Positions 18,522 to 27,940 of a stretch of DNA of 64,000 nt are shown here, piece after piece. The DNA is from an uncultured Bacilli bacterium. GTDB lineage: Bacteria; Bacillota_I; Bacilli_A; RF39; UBA660. The notes beneath the pieces were generated by a model. The model searched no databases and was not told the DNA's origin. It worked only from the letters and a program-made list of their open reading frames with translations. Position numbers and translations under genes: made by a program. How positions within the stretch are numbered: the first letter of the stretch is position 1; every line of letters begins with the position of its first letter. The stretch is taken from assembly GCA_934096035.1 (NCBI GenBank), contig CAKOKX010000001.1, forward strand, positions 124,001 to 188,000, in the 5' to 3' direction.

Positions 18522-19244
18522 TTAAATAACCTCACTTTCAAATAAATGTTGATAAGTATCTAGGTTATCAACACAAATCTCTTTTCTCAATTTAATTCCA
18601 GGTTTGCTATTTTTAACACACTTAACCAAAATTGTGTTCGCAGCCTTTTCTTTTTTAGTTGAAATAAATTGTAATTCTTTAACATTCATTTTATTTTCTC
18701 GTGCTAAAACTATTATATCATCTAATCTTTCAACACGATGAACTAAATAAAATGTTTTATTATCTTTAAGATATTTAAACGCAATTTTAAAAATTGTCTC
18801 TAAATCAATGGCAATTTCATGACGAGCTAATGTTAAAAAATCATTTTTATTTCTATATCCATCTTCTTTTGTCTTAAAGTACGGTGGATTACATGTTATT
18901 ATATCAAATGTATTACTTTCAAAATAATTATCTATATTTTTAATATCATCATTTATTATTCTAATATTTTTTTCTAAACCATTAATTGCTACCGATTCTA
19001 AAGCTAATTCACTAATTTCTTTTTGTATTTCAAAACCTACAATTTCTGCATTAGTTTTTAAACTTAAAACCAAAGGTACCGGAGCATTTCCCGTACACAT
19101 ATCTAATATTTTTTTATCATCTTTTTTTACTTTAACAAACTCTGCAAGCAAAAGAGAATCAAGGGAAAACTTAAATCCATCCCTCATTTGCATAATGTAT
19201 CTATTTTTATAATCAAATAGATCATTTTTCACTTTCGAAATCAT
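18522..19244 (-). CDS. TrmN6/YabB-like tRNA adenine-N6 methyltransferase
   Basis: 240 residues. Rossmann SAM methyltransferase with LDMCTGNAPVPLVLS (SAM loop) and the NPPY catalytic motif (ITCNPPYFK), which marks N6-adenine or glutamine-amide methylation. Close in layout to TrmN6/YfiC and B. subtilis YabB, which sits by holB and yaaT. The likely substrate is A37 of tRNA-Val, by family. It overlaps ricT. A GTG 12 bases inside is an alternative start. Confidence 0.85.
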   Translation of the reverse strand: MISKVKNDLFDYKNRYIMQMRDGFKFSLDSLLLAEFVKVKKDDKKILDMCTGNAPVPLVLSLKTNAEIVGFEIQKEISELALESVAINGLEKNIRIINDDIKNIDNYFESNTFDIITCNPPYFKTKEDGYRNKNDFLTLARHEIAIDLETIFKIAFKYLKDNKTFYLVHRVERLDDIIVLARENKMNVKELQFISTKKEKAANTILVKCVKNSKPGIKLRKEICVDNLDTYQHLFESEVI

Positions 19245-19998
19245 AATCTATTTTTTCTCCATTTAATAAGATTTTACCACGATGATTTATTATATCCACA
19301 CTTAATACTTGTGCTTCTCCGGCAGACGTAGTTATTTTATCTCCGACTTTTGGTAATTTGCTAGCAGCTTCAATATAAGCCTCATCTTCATATGCCAAAC
19401 AACATAAAAGTCTTCCACAAGCACCATTGATTTTTGAAGGATTAAGGGCTAAATTTTGATTTTTAGCCATGTTCATACTTATCGTATCCATTTTTCTTAA
19501 AAATCTAAGACAGCATAACTCTCCACCACAAACACCAATTCCACCAATTTCTTTGGCTTTATCACGAGCTCCAATTTGTCTTAACTCAATTCTAGTATGA
19601 TAAATACTTGCAAGTTTCTTAGCCAGTTCTCTAAAATCTATTCTTCCATCTGCAGTAAAATTAAATAATAATTGGCTTCGATCTAAATTAAATTGAGCAC
19701 TTACAACATTCATTTCTAGCTCTAAATCTTTAGCATATTCTATACATTTTTTTAATGCCTTATCTGCATCTTTTAAATTAGTTAAATATGCATCATATTC
19801 TTCATCAGTTGCTAATCTTTCTATCTTTTCAATTTCTTCTTTAGTTTCAGCATCTTCCAGAATTTGTACTACTTTTACTAATTGTAATCCTCTTTCAGTA
19901 TTTACTAAAACTAAAGATCCAACTTCATAATCTTCTTCACCCAAGTAATAATATTTTTTATCAATATTATTAAATATAACTCCATATACTTTATTCAA
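19222..19998 (-). CDS. ricT: PSP1-domain protein RicT (YaaT)
   Basis: 258 residues. It carries the conserved Cys signature of the PSP1/RicT family: GVCGGELCCLRFL and NGACGRLLCCLAYED. In B. subtilis RicT joins RicA and RicF in an Fe-S complex that aids RNase Y mRNA maturation and Spo0A phosphorylation. A GTG at 20007 is possible. The TTG at 19998 sits behind GGGTGG at good spacing and gives the family-like start. It overlaps holB. Confidence 0.93.
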   Translation of the reverse strand: MNKVYGVIFNNIDKKYYYLGEEDYEVGSLVLVNTERGLQLVKVVQILEDAETKEEIEKIERLATDEEYDAYLTNLKDADKALKKCIEYAKDLELEMNVVSAQFNLDRSQLLFNFTADGRIDFRELAKKLASIYHTRIELRQIGARDKAKEIGGIGVCGGELCCLRFLRKMDTISMNMAKNQNLALNPSKINGACGRLLCCLAYEDEAYIEAASKLPKVGDKITTSAGEAQVLSVDIINHRGKILLNGEKIDYDFESEK

Positions 19999-20860
19999 TG
20001 TAACCACCCAATTCTATCACAAATTTATCCAATAACAATTCTATATTTACATTACTATCTATATCTTCAATATACCTAATTACCATTTTAATTCTTTTTA
20101 TTATTTCATTATTACTTAAAAAATCAAATTTACTTAACACTTCCAAATCTAAATTAGTTTCTAAATCTAATTTTTTATTTAATAACTCTTCATAAATAAT
20201 AAGAAGAACTTTAAATATAGTTTTTATGTCATTTCTTTCATTAAATTTATTTAAAACTATATCTCTATTATACATTATTCCATCTTTTTTTTCTACTTCT
20301 ATTTTCTCTAAGTATTTAACAGCTATATCATAATAATCTTTATAGTCATCATTCATTAAAGTTTTAGAATCTAATTCATTACTTCCATATATAGCCCTTA
20401 TTACCTCACATCTACTTCTTATCGTAGATATAACATTATTAGCATTATCAGTTATAAAAAAGCCAATAATATTTGGTTCAGGCTCTTCTAAAAACTTAAG
20501 CATCGTATTTGCTGAAGCACCATTTAATTTTTCAGCATTTTTTATAACATAAATATTTTCTTTTGTATAAATTGGAACAGTACTAAATTGTTTTTTTAAA
20601 TCTAATATCTGTTCTTTTTTTATATTCATACCATCCGGATTAATCACAATTAATGATGGTAAATAGTTTTGTTCAATTAGATTACAAATATTACATTTAT
20701 TGCACTTTTCACTAAATTTATTTTGACAAAATATTTTTTTAATAACAATTATTAAATCATTAAAACAATTATCCAGATTATTTGTTTCAATTAAATAAGC
20801 ATGAGATAGTTTATTCTCATGATAATATTTTACTAAATTTTCTAAAACTTTTACTTCCAC
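19991..20860 (-). CDS. holB: DNA polymerase III delta' subunit
   Basis: 289 residues. Clamp-loader delta': SHAYLIET start, a zinc module with CNKCNIC, and LKFLEEPEPNIIGFFITDN with RSRCEVIRA sensor region. It lacks the Walker A Lys, as delta' usually does. The start is GTG, five bases after AGGAGG. The bofA-holB-ricT order differs slightly from B. subtilis, which has tmk and yaaQ between. Confidence 0.9.
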   Translation of the reverse strand: MEVKVLENLVKYYHENKLSHAYLIETNNLDNCFNDLIIVIKKIFCQNKFSEKCNKCNICNLIEQNYLPSLIVINPDGMNIKKEQILDLKKQFSTVPIYTKENIYVIKNAEKLNGASANTMLKFLEEPEPNIIGFFITDNANNVISTIRSRCEVIRAIYGSNELDSKTLMNDDYKDYYDIAVKYLEKIEVEKKDGIMYNRDIVLNKFNERNDIKTIFKVLLIIYEELLNKKLDLETNLDLEVLSKFDFLSNNEIIKRIKMVIRYIEDIDSNVNIELLLDKFVIELGGYIE

Positions 20861-20868
20861 AAATCCTC

Positions 20869-21057
20869 CTATAACAAGACAAAATAAATTGCTACTAATG
20901 CCAATAATCCACTCATTCCTAAAGAAGCTACCACACTTACTGTTACTACATTTATAGGAATAAATATTTTTAAACCACTTACTAATAAATTAAATGCATA
21001 TACTAAAAAAACTGCTAAAATTATTTTCTTAATTACTATAAAAATTATTTTTTTCAT
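20869..21057 (-). CDS. bofA: BofA-family sigma-K processing regulator
   Basis: 62 residues with two hydrophobic segments separated by a short loop. BofA stabilises the complex that holds back pro-sigma-K cleavage until the forespore signals. Position directly downstream of recR is the same as in B. subtilis (recR-yaaL-bofA). An ATG at 21069 also exists, but the one at 21057 is preceded by GGAGA and fits better. Confidence 0.83.
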   Translation of the reverse strand: MKKIIFIVIKKIILAVFLVYAFNLLVSGLKIFIPINVVTVSVVASLGMSGLLALVAIYFVLL

Positions 21058-21094
21058 AAGTTTCTCCATTTAACTATATGAAAAAAACAACTAT

Positions 21095-21694
21095 TTAATC
21101 ACTTATTTTCTTTCTATCTTCTAAGGCTTTATCTAGTGTTATTATATCTAAATAATCTATTTCAGCTCCCATTGGAATACCATATGATAATCTCGAAATT
21201 AATACATTCTTTTTTTCAAATATTTTCTTAATATATAATGTTGTTGTTTCTCCTTCAATTGTTGACTTTAGAGCTAATATTAATTCTGGTTTTTCCGCTT
21301 CTTCTACTCTTTTAACTAAACTAGATAAATTAATATTATCAGGGCCTATATTATCGGCAGGACTAATAAGACCGTTAAGCACATGATAAACACCTTTATA
21401 GTTACCGGCTTTTTCAAAAGAAAATACACTTTTATAATCTTCAATAACACAAATTAAATTTTTATTTCGAGAAGGATCACTACATATATTACAAATTTCA
21501 TTTTCTGTTAAATGACCACATATACTACATTTATGTATCTTTTTTATATTTTTCAAAGATTCTGAAAATTTATCTAAGTCTTCTTCCTTAAAATTTAATG
21601 TTGCAAGTGCTAATCTTTCAGCGTTTTTTTCACCAATTCCTGGTAATTTTTTATAATAATTTATTAATTTTTCTAATGACTCAGGATATATCAT
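21095..21694 (-). CDS. recR: Recombination protein RecR
   Basis: 199 residues. RecR works with RecO to load RecA on gapped DNA. Seen: HhH-like start (KLPGIGEKNAERLAL), a C4 zinc finger (CSICGHLTENEICNIC) and a Toprim domain (LICVIEDYK...). A GTG at 21709 would add five residues. The ATG at 21694 gives the family N-terminus (MIYPESLEKL) and was chosen. It starts just past the ybaB stop. Confidence 0.95.
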   Translation of the reverse strand: MIYPESLEKLINYYKKLPGIGEKNAERLALATLNFKEEDLDKFSESLKNIKKIHKCSICGHLTENEICNICSDPSRNKNLICVIEDYKSVFSFEKAGNYKGVYHVLNGLISPADNIGPDNINLSSLVKRVEEAEKPELILALKSTIEGETTTLYIKKIFEKKNVLISRLSYGIPMGAEIDYLDIITLDKALEDRKKISD

Positions 21695-21695
21695 T

Positions 21696-21989
21696 TTAGA
21701 ACAGCCCACTCATAGATGCATAGCTTCCTAATTTACTTTCAGTTTCTTTATCTATTTTACTAAACGCATCTTTAATTGCTATCATAATCATATCTTCTAG
21801 CATTTCTTTATCATCAGCATCTATTTCATCTTTTAAAATCTTAAATGATTTAATTTCTCTTTTTCCATTAAATACTATTTCAACCCATTCAGATTTTCCA
21901 AGAAACTCCATTCCATCTATTTCTTCTTTTTTCTTCGTAATATCCCTTTGCATTCTTTGTGCTTGTTGCATTATTTGTTGCATATTCAT
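21696..21989 (-). CDS. YbaB/EbfC nucleoid-associated protein
   Basis: 97 residues. Starts with a Met/Gln-rich helix (MQQIMQQAQRMQ), then a beta sheet with V.FNGKREIKSFKI, and ends EDMIMIAIKDAFSKI. This is the YbaB/EbfC family of small DNA-binding proteins, encoded between dnaX and recR in most bacteria, as here. Confidence 0.95.
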   Translation of the reverse strand: MNMQQIMQQAQRMQRDITKKKEEIDGMEFLGKSEWVEIVFNGKREIKSFKILKDEIDADDKEMLEDMIMIAIKDAFSKIDKETESKLGSYASMSGLF

Positions 21990-22008
21990 AAATTTTTACC
22001 TTCTTTCC

Positions 22009-23613
22009 TTATTCTACTTCTATTTTATTTATATCAAATATATCTGCAACATCAGATATATCAATATCATTATTTAATTTTTCTTTTGTTTCTTCAATTA
22101 AAGTATATTTATAACCACTTTTTAAGTTGTTTATATACTCTAATTTTTCTTTTTGCCACTTATTTTCATCTATAAAAACAAATTTATATTTAAAATCATA
22201 CTTTTTATTAAATAAATCCTCAATTAAATCTATTTTTTCATTTAATTCTATATCTCCATGAGGAATTGTTACTTCCATAATAGTATAATCTTTTGAAGCT
22301 GCCACTACTATAGTATCACTAACTATTCCCTTTATTAAAGCATCATCTAAATTATTTATAAATTCATCCCATTTGCTTTTCATTTCATTTAAATCATTTT
22401 TTGTAGCACCTACAAAACAATTATTTATTCTAATATCAACGTTTTTATTTTCTACATTTTCATCAAATTTTTTTTGAGATTCTCCCTTGTTTTTTTCGAT
22501 ATTTTCCGGCAATTTTTCAACTTTATTTTCTATTTTTTTTGGTATTTCAACATTACTTTTATTTACTTCAATACAATTATTTAATTTAGCATTTTCTATA
22601 TAACTTAAAACAATCATTTTAATAAGTAAATACGGATTAACACTAATGTTTATTTTCATTAATATATTATTTAATTCAATAACTAAATTCTTATAATCAT
22701 CAAAAGATAATCTAGAAATTTCTGGATTTGATAAAATCTTAACACTTTTTTCACTTAAAATAAGAACTAATTTTTTAATAAACACTTTATAATTCAAGTT
22801 TGCACTTTGTAAATCATTAAACAAGTTTTCAATGCCATTTATATCATTTTTATCTAAATATACTAAAAGATCCTCAATTTTTTTATTTGATATGCTTCCA
22901 ATCTCTTTTGAAACTAAAGAACTTGTAATAACTTCTTCGTTTTTAGATAATTGATCTAGAATACTTAATGCATCTCTAAGACCACCATCAGCCAAAGTAG
23001 CTATTTCCTGTAATCCATCAATTTCATATTCTATCTTTTCTTCATCACAAACAAACTTTAATCTATCAATTATATCTTGATCAGTTATTCGATGGAATTC
23101 AAACCTTTGACATCTTGAAACAATTGTTATAGGCACACTCTCTAAATTAGTCGTAGCCAATATAAATATAACATGTGCTGGTGGTTCTTCCAAAGTAAGT
23201 AATAATGCATTAAAGGCACTTTGACTTAACATATGAACTTCATCAATAATATAAACTTTATATTTTAAACTCGTAGGCATTATTTTAACATTATTTATTA
23301 GTTCTCTTATTTCATCTACACCATTATTTGATGCTGCATCTATTTCTATAATATCTGGATTTCCATTAAATGAAAGACAATTTTCACACTTACCACATGC
23401 AATACCACTTTTATTATCTAAACAATTAATTGATTTTGCTAATATTCTCGCTGTTGATGTTTTTCCTGTACCTCTAGGACCAGAAAATAAATATGCATGT
23501 GCTAATTTTTGTTCTTTTATAGAATTTTTTAATATATCCACAACATGGTTTTGACCAATTAATGAATCAAATCCATCAGGTCTATATTTACGATATAAAA
23601 CTTTATAATTCAT
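22009..23613 (-). CDS. dnaX: DNA polymerase III gamma/tau subunit
   Basis: 534 residues. Clamp-loader ATPase: FSGPRGTGKTS P-loop at about 44-53, zinc site in NCLDNKSGIACGKCENC, Walker B IIDEVHMLS, SRC sensor motif, then a tau-type C-terminal extension. An in-frame ATG at 23634 was rejected. The ATG at 23613 has AGGAGG seven bases upstream and gives MNYKVLYRKYRP. No obvious slippery frameshift site was noticed. Confidence 0.96.
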   Translation of the reverse strand: MNYKVLYRKYRPDGFDSLIGQNHVVDILKNSIKEQKLAHAYLFSGPRGTGKTSTARILAKSINCLDNKSGIACGKCENCLSFNGNPDIIEIDAASNNGVDEIRELINNVKIMPTSLKYKVYIIDEVHMLSQSAFNALLLTLEEPPAHVIFILATTNLESVPITIVSRCQRFEFHRITDQDIIDRLKFVCDEEKIEYEIDGLQEIATLADGGLRDALSILDQLSKNEEVITSSLVSKEIGSISNKKIEDLLVYLDKNDINGIENLFNDLQSANLNYKVFIKKLVLILSEKSVKILSNPEISRLSFDDYKNLVIELNNILMKINISVNPYLLIKMIVLSYIENAKLNNCIEVNKSNVEIPKKIENKVEKLPENIEKNKGESQKKFDENVENKNVDIRINNCFVGATKNDLNEMKSKWDEFINNLDDALIKGIVSDTIVVAASKDYTIMEVTIPHGDIELNEKIDLIEDLFNKKYDFKYKFVFIDENKWQKEKLEYINNLKSGYKYTLIEETKEKLNNDIDISDVADIFDINKIEVE

Positions 23614-23647
23614 AAGAAAACCTCCTGATACCATTATACCACAACAA

Positions 23648-24070
23648 TTACTTTTTTTCTCTTAATTCTTTAAAAAATTTACTTAATATTTCTAAATATT
23701 CTTGTTCTTTATTTTTTTCATTTATTCTTTCAAATTTTGTTTTATAAAACTCTTTTTTTTCTTCTGGTTTATCTAATAAATAATAAACATTATTAATTCT
23801 AGATTGTTTAATTATTTCTGTACACATAGAACATGGTTTTAAAGTTACATACATATCACAACCACTTAAATTCCAGTTATTGAAAATATTTTGTGCCTTT
23901 ATAATACAATTAATTTCTGCATGCTCTAAAACATTTTGATTCTTTTCTCTTGTATTAAAACCAGACACAACTAAAACTCCATCTTTAACTATAATTGCAC
24001 CAATTGGTACATCCATAGAATCTAACGATAATTTTGATTCTTTTATTATTTTATCTATATTATTGTTCAT
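23648..24070 (-). CDS. tadA: tRNA adenosine(34) deaminase
   Basis: 140 residues. Makes inosine at the wobble position of tRNA-Arg(ACG). The zinc site is His50-Ala-Glu52 (LEHAEI) with Cys80 and Cys83 (PCSMC). The ATG at 24070 has GGAGG upstream; an extension from 24106 runs into the SRP RNA and was rejected. The tadA-dnaX neighbourhood with SRP RNA matches Bacillota. Confidence 0.93.
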   Translation of the reverse strand: MNNNIDKIIKESKLSLDSMDVPIGAIIVKDGVLVVSGFNTREKNQNVLEHAEINCIIKAQNIFNNWNLSGCDMYVTLKPCSMCTEIIKQSRINNVYYLLDKPEEKKEFYKTKFERINEKNKEQEYLEILSKFFKELREKK

Positions 24071-24083
24071 AATATTTTCCTCC

Positions 24084-24163
24084 AAAAAAAAGGTGCACAC
24101 AAACATAGGCTGATGTGGCTGCTATTTTCCAATCCTGACCAAGTTACAGCATATTTGTTGCAC
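24084..24163 (-). ncRNA. ffs: Short signal recognition particle RNA
   Basis: The minus strand shows the domain IV core: GGTCAGG, then ATT-GGAA-AAT as a tetraloop-capped stem, then AGCAGCC. That matches the Ffh-binding loop. GTGCA at the 5' end pairs with TGCAC at the 3' end, and ACAAATA with matching bases, closing a hairpin of about 75 nt. Eight T follow as a terminator. It is a short, bacterial-minimal type without an Alu domain, next to tadA-dnaX where the gene sits in Bacillus. Confidence 0.88.
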
Positions 24164-24374
24164 GAATAAATCGTATCAAATAAAAGGAACCATGTCAATA
24201 CTTTTTACCACATATATTCAATTCATACTTTTTTTGTTGTTCCAAATTATTTTTGTGTTGATAACTAACAATTTAACTTTATAAACATTTAAATTTTTGG
24301 CTAATATATGCCTTAAAATCACTATGGATAAAAATAATAGTAATAACAATTTGTTGATTTTCATAAAATTTTTA

Positions 24375-24396
24375 AAATATTTCCCGGGAAATATTT
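24375..24396. other. Noc-binding site 1
   Basis: Perfect 22-bp palindrome centred on ATTTCCCGGGAAAT, the B. subtilis Noc-binding consensus core. Confidence 0.85.
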
Positions 24397-24522
24397 GTTC
24401 TAGAAAATCTAAGATTTTTTTTATTACGTTTTTTTATATCAAAACCCATTTGATCTATTTAAATATCTGGCTTTTTTAAAATAAATAAATTATACTATTT
24501 TGAACAAAATATTATGTTAACT

Positions 24523-24544
24523 AATTATTTCCCGGGAAATAATT
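24523..24544. other. Noc-binding site 2
   Basis: Second perfect 22-bp palindrome with the same 14-bp core ATTTCCCGGGAAAT and different flanks, 148 bp from the first. Confidence 0.85.
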
Positions 24545-24609
24545 TTTCTTAATTTAATTTTCATTTATTTTTTTACTTAAGAACAATACATACATATGTT
24601 TGCCTTAAA

Positions 24610-24625
24610 TGTTTCACGTGAAACA
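24610..24625. other. parS site 1
   Basis: TGTTTCACGTGAAACA, an exact match to the bacterial ParB/Spo0J consensus. Confidence 0.95.
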
Positions 24626-24725
24626 CAATAAAAACATTATAATTGTAATTATATAAATATAATATACTTAATTAACAAAATATTAACTATATATAACTGT
24701 ATTATACATTTTATTAACACCATTT

Positions 24726-24741
24726 AGTTTCACGTGAAACA
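24726..24741. other. parS site 2
   Basis: AGTTTCACGTGAAACA: one outer-base change from consensus. Confidence 0.9.
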
Positions 24742-24854
24742 TTAAAGCATAATTTGATTAATAACAGCTAAAATATTTATATACATTAACAAGCTAGAAA
24801 CATAAAATCTAAATTTGATCGTATTAATTAAATAATCAACAACTTATCAACATA

Positions 24855-24870
24855 TGTTTCACGTGAAACA
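24855..24870. other. parS site 3
   Basis: Exact TGTTTCACGTGAAACA. A TTATCAACA box ends three bases upstream (24844-24852). Confidence 0.95.
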
Positions 24871-24955
24871 TAACAATAATAGCACATAATTTAAAAATAT
24901 AATTATATTACTAATAATATTAAAAATAATTATATCAACAAGTTATCAACACTAA

Positions 24956-24971
24956 TGTTTCACGTGAAACA
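24956..24971. other. parS site 4
   Basis: Exact TGTTTCACGTGAAACA. A TTATCAACA box ends five bases upstream (24943-24951). Confidence 0.95.
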
Positions 24972-25164
24972 TAATACATATTACATATCATTATTAAAAA
25001 CTATTGGATCAACTAAAATTATTACATATTCGGTTAAAAAGTAGAATTATAATTAAAATAATAAAAAATTGTTTTACTATTTAGTACATCCTAATTAATT
25101 AAAAAAAATAGACAAAACAATTATTTATATAAATTTATTTACAAAAATAATACTTATTAATATA

Positions 25165-25180
25165 TGTTTCACGTGAAACA
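25165..25180. other. parS site 5
   Basis: Exact TGTTTCACGTGAAACA. Confidence 0.95.
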
Positions 25181-25286
25181 AAAAAACTATAAAAATTTAA
25201 TATGTTTTGCATAATAAAAAACTAATTTTATTAACCTTAAATATCTGTGTTTAACTATTTGTTAAGCAATGATAAATAATAAAAAA

Positions 25287-25302
25287 AGTTTCACGTGAAA
25301 CT
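25287..25302. other. parS site 6
   Basis: AGTTTCACGTGAAACT: both outer bases differ from consensus but the palindrome is kept. Confidence 0.88.
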
Positions 25303-25407
25303 TTGTGCTTTTTGTAATAAATATGTTAGTAATCTAAAATCAATTTATTATTAATATAATTAAATATTAGCTTTAGATATTATACATTGTATATACACAT
25401 TATAACA

Positions 25408-25436
25408 AGTAAAAAGAGACTTATTCAGTCTCTTTA
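25408..25436 (-). terminator. Terminator of gyrA
   Basis: 9-bp stem AAAGAGACT / AGTCTCTTT overlapping the gyrA stop, followed by U residues on the minus strand. Confidence 0.8.
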
Positions 25437-27931
25437 ATTTCAGTTATATTCTCATCTTTATTAGATACATTTTCACTCAAATTATTTGTTTCTTCTTCTG
25501 CAGATTCACTAACTTCTTCTTTTTCAACTAAACTAATAGTTGATACTTTTTGATTATCCTTTAAGTTGATAAGTCTTAAACCTTGAGTTACACGACCCAA
25601 TAATGATATTTGATCTAAAGGCATTCTCATTGTCATACCTGAGTTAGTCATTATAACTAGTTCTTGATTATCTTGAACAATTTTAACACTAACTAAACTT
25701 CCGTTTTTATCAGTTATATTCATGGCTTTTACACCTTTTGATCCTCTTCTTGTTTGACGATATTCACTTACTTTAGTTTGTTTACCATAGCCTTTTTCAG
25801 TTACTAGTAATATTGTATCATCTTCTTTAACGATTTCAGAACAAATACATTTGCTTCCATCTAAAGAGATTCCTCTGACACCTGAAGCAGTTCTACCCAT
25901 AACTCTTATTTCATCTTCGTTAAATTTAACCATTCTACCACTATCGCTACCTAGAAGTACTAAATCATTACCAGTTGTTTTTTTAACATCAATTAATTTA
26001 TCATTATCTCTTAATGAAATACAAATCTTACCACTATTTCTAATATTAGCAAATTCACTAATTAAGGTTTTCTTAACAACTCCACCTTCCGTAGCAAATA
26101 ATAAGTATTTACATTCTTCTTCACGGTTTATTTGAATAACAGCATTAACTCTTTCATCCTTTTCTACTTGAAGTAAGTTAACAATTGGAATTCCTTTAGA
26201 TTGACGAGAGAATTCTGGAATTTCATAACCTTTTAATCTATAAACTTTACCTTTATCAGTAAAGAATAAGATATAATCGTGTGTTGATAAGTTAATCATG
26301 TGTTCTACAAAGTCTTCATCATTCGTAGTCATTCCCTTGATTCCAACACCACCACGGTTTTGTGACTTAAATGTATCAGATGTAGTTCTCTTAATATAAC
26401 CTTTGTTAGTAAGTACTACCAAGATATTTTCTTCTGGTATTAAAGATTCATCTTCGATATAATCAACCGCAGTCATATCAATTTTTGTACGTCTTTCATC
26501 ACCATATTTATTTTTAATTTCAGTCATTTCATCTTTAATGATACCTAATACCTTATTATTATCCGCTAAAATGCCACGTAAGCGTTCTATTTCGATTCTT
26601 AATGCATTTAGTTCTTCTTCAATCTTTTCGCGTTCTAGACCCGTTAAACGACGTAATTTCATTTCTAAAATATTATCAGTTTGAGCTTCAGTTAATCCAA
26701 AACGTTCCATTAACTTAGCTTTGGCTTCACCATCTGCCTTAGATTCTTTAATAATCTTAATAACTTCATCGATATTATCAAATACAATTTGGTAACCTTC
26801 TAAGATATGTACTCTCTTTTCAGCTTTATCTAATTCAAATTGAGTTCTTCTAATAATAACTTCTTGTTGATAATCAACATATTTACTAATTATATCTTTT
26901 AAACCTAATGTTCTTGGAACACCTTTATCAAGCATTAAGAAGATAATACCAAAAGTTGTTTGAAAAGCCGTATGCTTATATAAATTATTTAAAACTACTT
27001 GAGGATTAGCATCCTTTTTAAGTGTTATAGTTATCTTAATACCATCTTTTAAATCAGTATGATAATCAGTAATACCTTCAAGTACTTTATTATGTACTAA
27101 ATCAGCAACTTTTTGTTTTAAATCCAGTGTATTTACTCCATAAGGAACTTCTTCAATTACAATATAATGTCTTCCATTCTTTTCCTCAATTGTTGCTTTA
27201 CTTCTAATAGTTATTGAACCTCTACCAGTTTCATAAGCTTTTTTTATTCCCGAATTACCTAAAATAATACCACCAGTTGGAAAATCTGGACCTTTAACAT
27301 GTTGCATTAATTCTTCCGTAGTAATTTCAGGATTATCTATATATGCAATACATCCATCAATAACTTCACCTAAATTATGTGGTGGAATATTTGTTGCCAT
27401 ACCAACTGCAATACCCATTGTTCCATTAACTAAAATATTTGGAAATCTTGAAGGTAAAACCTCAGGTTCTTCAGTTGAATCATCATAATTTGGTACAAAA
27501 TTAACAGTATTTTTATTGATATCTCTTAAAAGTTCCATTGATATCTTAGCAAGTTTACTTTCAGTATAACGATAAGCAGCTGCTCTAGGATATTCAATAT
27601 TACCAAAGTTACCATGACCATCAACAAGTAAATAACGATAATTAAAATCTTGGGCCATTCTTACCATGGCTTCATATATTGATGAGTCTCCATGTGGATG
27701 ATATTTCCCCATTACATCCCCAACTATCGTCGCACTTTTACGATGTTTTTTATCTGGTGTTAATCCATTTTCTAACATATCATAAATAATTCTTCTATGA
27801 ACTGGCTTTAAACCATCTCTTAAATCTGGTAAAGCTCTGGAAATAATAACACTCATTGAATATTCAATAAAAGAAGATTCAATTTCACTTACTATATTAT
27901 TTTCTTCTAGTCTATCTCTACTATGATCCAT
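25421..27931 (-). CDS. gyrA: DNA gyrase subunit A
   Basis: 836 residues. Breakage-reunion subunit of gyrase, which introduces negative supercoils. Catalytic Tyr122 is in RYTE. The quinolone-determining region reads [10 protein letters not shown] with Ser83 and Glu87 (E. coli numbering coincides). The GyrA-box-like QSKGIP (versus QRRGGKG) lies in the C-terminal domain (SRQSKGIP), and six beta-propeller blades follow, then an acidic tail. It is 9 bases downstream of gyrB, as one operon. Confidence 0.98.
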   Translation of the reverse strand: MDHSRDRLEENNIVSEIESSFIEYSMSVIISRALPDLRDGLKPVHRRIIYDMLENGLTPDKKHRKSATIVGDVMGKYHPHGDSSIYEAMVRMAQDFNYRYLLVDGHGNFGNIEYPRAAAYRYTESKLAKISMELLRDINKNTVNFVPNYDDSTEEPEVLPSRFPNILVNGTMGIAVGMATNIPPHNLGEVIDGCIAYIDNPEITTEELMQHVKGPDFPTGGIILGNSGIKKAYETGRGSITIRSKATIEEKNGRHYIVIEEVPYGVNTLDLKQKVADLVHNKVLEGITDYHTDLKDGIKITITLKKDANPQVVLNNLYKHTAFQTTFGIIFLMLDKGVPRTLGLKDIISKYVDYQQEVIIRRTQFELDKAEKRVHILEGYQIVFDNIDEVIKIIKESKADGEAKAKLMERFGLTEAQTDNILEMKLRRLTGLEREKIEEELNALRIEIERLRGILADNNKVLGIIKDEMTEIKNKYGDERRTKIDMTAVDYIEDESLIPEENILVVLTNKGYIKRTTSDTFKSQNRGGVGIKGMTTNDEDFVEHMINLSTHDYILFFTDKGKVYRLKGYEIPEFSRQSKGIPIVNLLQVEKDERVNAVIQINREEECKYLLFATEGGVVKKTLISEFANIRNSGKICISLRDNDKLIDVKKTTGNDLVLLGSDSGRMVKFNEDEIRVMGRTASGVRGISLDGSKCICSEIVKEDDTILLVTEKGYGKQTKVSEYRQTRRGSKGVKAMNITDKNGSLVSVKIVQDNQELVIMTNSGMTMRMPLDQISLLGRVTQGLRLINLKDNQKVSTISLVEKEEVSESAEEETNNLSENVSNKDENITEIKETE

Positions 27932-27940
27932 AATAACCTC

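Larger units (their letters stand above)
24164..25420. other. Gene-free parS/Noc-box segment
   Basis: About 1.26 kb with no credible gene between tadA/SRP RNA and gyrA. It is extremely AT-rich. It holds six parS-type palindromes, two 22-bp Noc-box palindromes and three TTATCAACA boxes (24256-24264 on the minus strand, 24844-24852 and 24943-24951 on the plus). It reads as a centromere-like segregation locus about 9 kb from oriC. Confidence 0.88.

Noticed and set aside
24297..24479. Small plus-strand open frame inside the parS/Noc segment
   Set aside because: It runs over a perfect Noc palindrome, lacks a ribosome site and has no family-like sequence.
24610..25302. CRISPR-like repeated 16-mers
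   Set aside because: The repeats are perfect palindromes matching parS, with irregular spacers and no cas genes.
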